From Desulfobacteraceae bacterium (GTDB lineage: Bacteria; Desulfobacterota; DSM-4660; Desulfatiglandales; HGW-15), in the NCBI GenBank assembly GCA_003819975.1, contig RPPU01000107.1, positions 1-10,254 on the forward strand: a DNA stretch of 10,254 bases, read 5' to 3'. The position numbers were made by a program, and so were the translations under genes. Of the stretch, positions 6,219 through 10,254 are shown piece by piece. Each line of letters starts with the position of its first letter. Position 1 is the stretch's first letter. Below the pieces are notes generated by a model that was not told the origin of the DNA, ran no database searches, and was given only the letters and a program-made list of their open reading frames with translations.

Positions 6219-7379
6219 TTAAGAAAATGAATTTCGGTCAAATTCGATTAAAGCATCGATGATATAATCGACTTCTTCTTCGGTCAGGTCCGGAAAAAGG
6301 GGAAGGGTCAACATGGTTTGCCACACTCGTTTGGCGACGGGAATCGCTTCTAGGTGGGAGCGAAAGAGCGGATGCAAGGGAAGAGGAAGAAAATGAACAC
6401 CGCTGGCGATGCCTTTCTGTTTAAGATGAATCATCAATTCATCCCGTTGAGCGCAACGTACGCCGAAAATCCAATAGGAAGCATCCTGAAATTCATACGG
6501 CCATAACGGTCGGATGCCACGGCATGATTTAATCCCGTCCAAATACCTTTGGATAAGAGCGAGGCGGCGGGAATTCATCCAGTCCAATTTTTTCAATTGG
6601 GCCAGCCCGATCGCCGCCATAAGATCATTCATATTGTATTTATATCCCAACACCGCGACTTCATAATACCAATGCCGGGCATCCAAGGTTTTTGCATCGA
6701 TATAGTCCGTGGAGCGTTTCCACGTGTCTTTATCTATTCCGACCCAGCGATAAGCCCGCAAAGGTTCAATGATCGCCGAATCAAGGGCAGAGATCATGCC
6801 TCCGTCGCCGGTCGTCATGCATTTTTTTTCTTCAAAACTGAAACATCCGATGTCGCCCCATGTCCCTAATTTTCGTCCGCGATAACTTCCGCCGGCGCAG
6901 TGAGCGCAATCTTCAATCACGATCAGACGATTTACCCGGGCGATGGGCATCAACCGGTCCATGGGAACCGGATGACCTCCCAAATGAACCGGGATGATCG
7001 CGACGCATTTTTTATCGATCTTGCGTTGCAAATCCTGTAAACAGAGTGAAAGGGTTTCCGGATCCACATCCACGAAGACCGGTTCCAGATGATTGTATAG
7101 CGCGGCCAGAGCAGTGGATATAAACGTAATAGCAGGCACCAATACTTTTGAGCCGGGAGGAAAACGATAAGCCGTCAAGGCCAGATGTAAAGCAGCGGTA
7201 GCGGAGTTGACCCCGATGGACGATGGAACGCCGATATATACAGACCAGGCCTGTTCAAACTCCTCAACCAGGGGGCCTAAACCCAACCAAGCACGTTCAA
7301 AAACCTTGCGAATATTTTCCATTTCGTCCGGGCCGACATGCGGTTTAAACAATCGGATCTGTATCGGTTCTTTCAACAT
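6219..7379 (-). CDS. DegT/DnrJ/EryC1/StrS family PLP-dependent sugar aminotransferase
   Basis: A full-length (386 aa) member of the sugar aminotransferase family that converts nucleotide-linked keto-sugars to amino-sugars, or makes related building blocks, in the cytoplasm. Visible features are WLGLGPLVEEFE (31-42), NSATAALHLAL (58-68) for phosphate binding, PAITFISTA (82-90), VDVDPETL (103-110), PVHLGGHP (130-137), EDCAH (156-160) with the PLP-pyridine Asp157, and FSFEEKKCMTTGDGG (180-194). In the last motif Lys186 aligns with the Schiff-base lysine. GYKYNMNDLMAAIGLAQLKKLD (246-267) is the usual substrate and dimer segment. The EDCAHCAG and FSFEEKK variants differ from the common EDAAQA and FSFHATK forms. 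The start has AAGGA (7386-7390) 6 nt upstream, immediately behind the stop of the preceding gene. The exact sugar product cannot be told; perosamine-type and GlcNAc-3-keto-type acceptors are both possible. Confidence 0.93.
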   Translation of the reverse strand: MLKEPIQIRLFKPHVGPDEMENIRKVFERAWLGLGPLVEEFEQAWSVYIGVPSSIGVNSATAALHLALTAYRFPPGSKVLVPAITFISTALAALYNHLEPVFVDVDPETLSLCLQDLQRKIDKKCVAIIPVHLGGHPVPMDRLMPIARVNRLIVIEDCAHCAGGSYRGRKLGTWGDIGCFSFEEKKCMTTGDGGMISALDSAIIEPLRAYRWVGIDKDTWKRSTDYIDAKTLDARHWYYEVAVLGYKYNMNDLMAAIGLAQLKKLDWMNSRRLALIQRYLDGIKSCRGIRPLWPYEFQDASYWIFGVRCAQRDELMIHLKQKGIASGVHFLPLPLHPLFRSHLEAIPVAKRVWQTMLTLPLFPDLTEEEVDYIIDALIEFDRNSFS

Positions 7380-7390
7380 GGCTTATCCTT

Positions 7391-8494
7391 TCAAAAGCGG
7401 TATCGGTCGCGTAAGATTACGGAAATCCGGAACAGTAAATTCAACACCCGTTCAGCCAACGGTTCGGTCAGCACCCCGCCCATGCCGCAACTGGGCGTGA
7501 TCAGGGCGCGGCGCAGCAGAAGTTCTTTTTGAAATCCTTTTTGTGCCAGGATATCCACTCCTTTTTCAAAACGAACCAGCAAGGATTCCAGGGTTTCCGA
7601 GGCCGCGGCTTCTTTATCAAGGGTCGGCACCAAGCCCCAGCCCAGGGAACCGCCGCGCTCCAGAAACTTCTTCAACTCCACCGGATAAAGCGTGATGGAT
7701 TGCAAATGATCATAGGCGTCAAAGTCGAGGATATCCAATTCGGTCTGCATGAGCAGAGACCAGTCCGTATTTTCCTCGCAATGCACGCCGGTGCGGGCGC
7801 CTTGAGCATGCAGGGCGGCCACGACTTCATTGATATCGTGAATGATATCCTCGCGGCTGACCGTGATATAGGTCTGAGAGCCGAAGCCAAGTAAAGAAGG
7901 TTCGTCCAAAAAGATCATGATCGGCAATCCGAACGGTTTTAAATGCTTTATTTGCCAGAGAGCTTTCAGCGCCACGGTCTTGACGATCACATCGCGCAGT
8001 TGCTCGTCATAATAACCGGGGCGTTGGTTTTTATCGGTCAAATTAATTCCCTGAGTAAAGGGACCGGTGACCTGGCCTTTGACCATAACCAAGGACCGCG
8101 AGACGGTTTCCTGGGAGAGTTGGGCCAGATATTCGGCAAACCCGGCCGAGGCACGCTCGGAAATTCGAAAATGTTCCAGGGCCTCCGGGTCGCCTTGTTC
8201 CACGGCCGCCATATAATAAGTGTAAAATTCGGTCAGTTGCTCGATAAAATCAGGAGCACTGGGGTCAAAATAAAACCGTTCGCCGTCCTGTAACAACCCG
8301 GGCATGCCTTCGGTGAATTGCACCATCATATTTTCATAAAAAGAGCGTTTGGGAAACTGGGCCCAGGAAGGGATTTGCGGTGTGGCAGCCAAAGTCAAGG
8401 CCGTGCCGCGGCTGACATCCTTATGCGGCAAGCTGCCGATGGTGGTGGCCAGGCAGCAAGGTTCGAACAAGGTTTGATTCGTATTCGTTTGCAT
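7391..8494 (-). CDS. UROD/MetE-like protein (cobalamin-independent methionine synthase II-related)
   Basis: A 367-residue TIM-barrel protein of the UROD/MetE-like superfamily, close in size to 'core' MetE proteins that lack the N-terminal MetE domain. Motifs are TTIGSLPH (17-24), VKGQVTGPFT (138-147), FLDEPSL (195-201), GVHCEENTDWSLL (226-238) and TPSCGMGG (333-340). His228, Cys229 and Cys336 are the likely zinc ligands that would activate a thiol. Relatives usually read HCCGNTDW; here it is HCEENTDW, so one Cys is Glu. The family includes methyltransferases using homocysteine or coenzyme M and methyl donors such as methyl-corrinoid proteins, but the donor and acceptor are unknown here. The start has AAAGGG (8501-8506) 6 nt upstream. 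It is followed after 11 nt by the aminotransferase gene and is divergent from the channel gene. Confidence 0.85.
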   Translation of the reverse strand: MQTNTNQTLFEPCCLATTIGSLPHKDVSRGTALTLAATPQIPSWAQFPKRSFYENMMVQFTEGMPGLLQDGERFYFDPSAPDFIEQLTEFYTYYMAAVEQGDPEALEHFRISERASAGFAEYLAQLSQETVSRSLVMVKGQVTGPFTQGINLTDKNQRPGYYDEQLRDVIVKTVALKALWQIKHLKPFGLPIMIFLDEPSLLGFGSQTYITVSREDIIHDINEVVAALHAQGARTGVHCEENTDWSLLMQTELDILDFDAYDHLQSITLYPVELKKFLERGGSLGWGLVPTLDKEAAASETLESLLVRFEKGVDILAQKGFQKELLLRRALITPSCGMGGVLTEPLAERVLNLLFRISVILRDRYRF

Positions 8495-8532
8495 GCGAAA
8501 CCCTTTCAGCAGGATTGGTTTACAAAATCGAA

Positions 8533-8561
8533 TTTATAAAACATATCATGATATTATGCAA
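8533..8561 (-). promoter_or_regulatory. probable promoter of the UROD/MetE-like gene
   Basis: On the minus strand TTGCAT (8556-8561) and TATAAA (8533-8538) are 17 nt apart; the -10 matches five of six consensus bases, the -35 only three. It would start transcription near 8526, about 32 nt before the gene. A 12-bp palindrome fills most of the spacer (separate entry). Confidence 0.5.
8543..8554. promoter_or_regulatory. perfect 12-bp palindrome, candidate operator
   Basis: ATATCATGATAT is its own reverse complement and lies between the -10 and -35 boxes of the minus-strand promoter and just upstream of the plus-strand promoter at 8567. That position would suit a dimeric repressor acting on either gene. 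It is short and AT-rich, so chance is possible. Confidence 0.35.
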
Positions 8562-8566
8562 TAAAA

Positions 8567-8595
8567 TTGACAGCGCTTATCGATTTTCCTATACT
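8567..8595 (+). promoter_or_regulatory. near-consensus sigma70 promoter of the potassium channel gene
   Basis: A perfect -35 TTGACA (8567-8572) and -10 TATACT (8590-8595, five of six consensus) are separated by 17 nt. Transcription would begin near 8602, giving a leader of about 38 nt before the ATG at 8640. Confidence 0.8.
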
Positions 8596-8639
8596 CCAAG
8601 CCGCTGTTTAGGCAAATCTGAAAATTTGAGAATCGTAAT

Positions 8640-9689
8640 ATGCGTCTTAATGGAAAACCGATACCCCCCGTCCTGCCGGCGCCCGTCATCAGCGGGCGCG
8701 GATACCGTCTGTTTTACGCCCTATGTTTCTTGTTGATCATCATCTCCATAGGTACCTACGGGTATCATCTGATGGAAGGCTGGTCCTATATCGATGCTCT
8801 TTACATGACGGTCATTACCCTGGCCACGGTCGGGTATGGTGAAACTCATCCTTTAAGCACCGCAGGCCGGATTTTTACCATTTTCCTGATTTTCAGTTCC
8901 GTGGGCACCATGGGTTATGCCATTGCCAGCCTGACCAAGTTCATTGTTGAAGGCGAATTCAACCAGTTATTAAGAGGAAGACGAATGAGCAGCCAAATTG
9001 CCAATATGAAAGATCATATTATTCTGTGCGGGGCCGGGCCTACCGGCATGTATATCGCGGAAGAGCTTTCCAAAACCAACACGCCTTTTGTATTGATCGA
9101 ACGCAACCCGGAAACGCTTAAACATGTCATGAACATGATCGGCGATATGCCCTATATTTTGGGCGATGCCGCTCATGACGACACGCTTTTACAGGCCGGA
9201 ATCGAAAGAGCCAAAGGGCTGATTGCGGTTTTGGGCGAAGACAAAGACAATGTTTTTATCGTGTTAAGCGCGCGCTCGCTCAATTCCAAACTGCGTATTG
9301 TGGCGCGTGTGATTGAAGAAGAAAACACTGAAAAATTCCGCAAGGCCGGCGCGGATGAGATCGTTTCGCCCAATGCCATCGGCGGTCTGCGCATGGCTTC
9401 GATTATGATCCGGCCTTCGGTGGTGAGTTTTTTAGATCAGATGCTGCGCGTGTCCAACCAGGTGCTGCGGGTGGAAGAACTTCGGGTAGACGATATGCCG
9501 GATATGAAAGGCCGGACCTTGGAACAAACGAATATGGCCCGCAAAACAGGACTATTGGTGCTGGCGGTCAAATCCGCGGACGGGCAGTACCAATTCAATC
9601 CCGGCGCGCATTATGTGCTCCAGGGCGGCGATGTGCTGATCGTCATGGGCGCCCGCGAGCAGTTGCAGGCTTTAAAAACGAATGAATAA
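8640..9689 (+). CDS. RCK-gated two-helix potassium channel (MthK/GsuK-like, Kch/TrkA-N family)
   Basis: A 349-residue inner-membrane K+ channel. TM1 spans about 22-44, the pore helix about 50-62, the selectivity filter TVGYGE is at 63-68 and TM2 about 76-101. The RCK N domain (Rossmann) starts at 125 with DHIILCGAGPTG (125-136, GxGxxG type) and an acidic residue at the end of the second strand (Glu154 in LIERN), followed by GDAAHDDTL (165-173). A TrkA-C domain runs about 262-345. Length and order match MthK-like channels, which are tetramers gated by an octameric RCK ring that binds Ca2+ or nucleotides. The ATG at 8640 is preceded in frame by a TGA and has only a weak ribosome-binding site, but the good promoter at 8567 supports it. 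A second, stronger start occurs at codon 116 (see next entry). It stands alone, divergent from the UROD/MetE-like gene. Confidence 0.95.
   Translation: MRLNGKPIPPVLPAPVISGRGYRLFYALCFLLIIISIGTYGYHLMEGWSYIDALYMTVITLATVGYGETHPLSTAGRIFTIFLIFSSVGTMGYAIASLTKFIVEGEFNQLLRGRRMSSQIANMKDHIILCGAGPTGMYIAEELSKTNTPFVLIERNPETLKHVMNMIGDMPYILGDAAHDDTLLQAGIERAKGLIAVLGEDKDNVFIVLSARSLNSKLRIVARVIEEENTEKFRKAGADEIVSPNAIGGLRMASIMIRPSVVSFLDQMLRVSNQVLRVEELRVDDMPDMKGRTLEQTNMARKTGLLVLAVKSADGQYQFNPGAHYVLQGGDVLIVMGAREQLQALKTNE
8973..8987 (+). promoter_or_regulatory. internal ribosome-binding site and ATG for a free RCK subunit
   Basis: Within the channel gene, AGAGGAAG (8973-8980) is followed by an in-frame ATG at 8985-8987 (Met116), with GAGGA 6 nt from it. 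This is a better ribosome-binding site than the one at the gene's own start. Met116 lies just after TM2 and nine residues before the RCK domain. In MthK an internal start at the equivalent place (Met107) is known to yield free RCK subunits that complete the gating octamer. Arg/Gly codons alone could create the purine run, so this is probable rather than certain. Confidence 0.55.
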
Positions 9690-9899
9690 AAAACAATTCA
9701 TATGATTTTTTCCGAACTTTTTCAAATACACGAGTTGACCTGTTCTATCCGTGCATGATCTCTGAATCCGCTTTAACGTATCTCTATTAAAAAGATCAAA
9801 GAGTTTAGAATTTTTATAAACTTGACAGCATCCCTGATAATGTAATAAATTCCGCTAATTTTTTAAATTTAAATCAAAATAATCGGGAGGTGGAACTAA
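9690..9899 (+). promoter_or_regulatory. intergenic region with promoter of the MFS gene
   Basis: No gene is seen in these 210 nt. A perfect -35 TTGACA (9822-9827) is followed at 18 nt by TAAATT (9846-9851, four of six matches), a reasonable promoter for the transporter. A strong Shine-Dalgarno GGAGGTGG (9886-9893) precedes the ATG. After the channel stop there are only AT-rich stretches with T-runs (near 9705 and 9717) and no GC-rich hairpin, so no canonical terminator is identified. Confidence 0.5.
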
Positions 9900-10254
9900 A
9901 TGAACGCAGAGAAAAGTTTTAACCGCTGGCTCGTTGTCTTAGGAGCTTTATTAATCCAAATCAGTTTGGGCGCCGTCTATATTTACAGCGTTTTTAAACC
10001 CGGGTTGAAAACCGCTTTTCCGGATTGGACGGACACGAATCTGGCTTTGCCCTCACAACTTGTGTTGGCCTTTTTTGCCATTGCCACCATTATTGCCGGC
10101 CGTATTCAGGATAAAGTAGGCCCCCGCTGGGTGGCGACGGTCGGTGGTGTGATGCTGGGTCTGGGCCTTTTCATTGCTTCCAGAGCAACCAGTCTATTCA
10201 TGTTTACCCTCGGTTTCAGCATCATCGGCGGATTGGGCATCGGAGCCGCTTATG
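9900..10254 (+). CDS. OFA-family MFS transporter, N-terminal part
   Basis: The first 118 codons of a major facilitator transporter, cut by the window end. The N-terminus NRWLVVLGALLIQISLGAVY with YSVF next is characteristic of the oxalate/formate antiporter (OFA) family, which also includes predicted lactate and other monocarboxylate carriers. About four membrane helices are seen (residues 9-31, 49-67, 75-95 and 99-118). Between helices 2 and 3 is the MFS loop signature in the form GRIQDKVGPRW (67-77). The start at 9900 has GGAGG (9886-9890) 9 nt upstream. Full family members are about 400-430 aa. Substrate is unassigned; it would be an organic acid by family. Confidence 0.92.
   Translation, partial: MNAEKSFNRWLVVLGALLIQISLGAVYIYSVFKPGLKTAFPDWTDTNLALPSQLVLAFFAIATIIAGRIQDKVGPRWVATVGGVMLGLGLFIASRATSLFMFTLGFSIIGGLGIGAAY

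Noticed and set aside
8650..8736. Alternative ATG at 8650 in another frame overlapping the start of the channel gene.
   Set aside because: The frame is short and the channel frame contains all the recognisable family motifs.
9682..9712. A/T-run inverted repeat after the channel stop, considered as a terminator.
   Set aside because: The stem is only A:T pairs with a long loop; not a convincing intrinsic terminator.
1..10254. tRNA, rRNA, CRISPR arrays, insertion sequences, toxin-antitoxin or phage-defence genes.
   Set aside because: No repeat-spacer arrays, transposase motifs, structured RNA signatures or defence-family motifs were seen on either strand.

Overview
The window looks like the edge of a surface-polysaccharide (O-antigen or capsule) locus of a Gram-negative bacterium, followed by two unrelated housekeeping or transport units. 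The rfbF/rfbH pair points to CDP-3,6-dideoxyhexose chemistry, which is typical of Gram-negative O-antigens. The UROD/MetE-like methyltransferase and the OFA-type transporter are common in anaerobes. Base composition is moderate. The phylum cannot be fixed from the sequence; an anaerobic Desulfobacterota-like lineage or a candidate phylum is only a guess.

Layout: (1) 1-645, plus strand: C-terminal half of RfbH, the iron-sulfur CDP-4-keto-6-deoxyglucose 3-dehydrase, cut by the window edge. (2) 739-5882, minus strand, read right to left: family 2 glycosyltransferase, ATP-grasp ligase, GNAT-fold (BioF2/FemAB-like) protein, six-helix membrane protein, and rfbF (glucose-1-phosphate cytidylyltransferase). 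A near-consensus sigma70 promoter (TTGACA-17-TATTAT, 5927-5955) sits just upstream of the glycosyltransferase and probably drives the set. (3) 5883-6218: no convincing gene; the promoter plus a short reading frame that may be a gene remnant. (4) 6219-8494, minus strand: a tightly linked pair, UROD/MetE-like protein then a DegT/StrS sugar aminotransferase, 11 nt apart. (5) 8640-9689, plus strand: a two-helix potassium channel with an RCK (TrkA) gating ring, divergent from the pair in (4). (6) 9900 to the end, plus strand: start of an OFA-family MFS transporter.

How they work together: RfbF makes CDP-glucose and RfbH acts later in the same CDP-dideoxyhexose route; the 4,6-dehydratase RfbG is not in the window. 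The DegT enzyme would supply an amino-sugar. The glycosyltransferase is of the membrane-anchored polyprenyl-phosphate type. The ATP-grasp and GNAT-fold proteins could add or activate an acyl or aminoacyl decoration, but their substrates cannot be read from sequence.

Most notable observations: the glycosyltransferase is broken by a frameshift exactly at a run of eight G, and the missing second membrane helix and tail are intact in the next frame. The potassium channel has a strong internal ribosome-binding site and ATG at the start of its RCK domain, as described for MthK. A perfect 12-bp palindrome lies in the divergent promoter region. rfbF and rfbH are convergent rather than in one operon. 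I found no clear undescribed defence or mobile system, tRNA, rRNA, CRISPR or insertion sequence.
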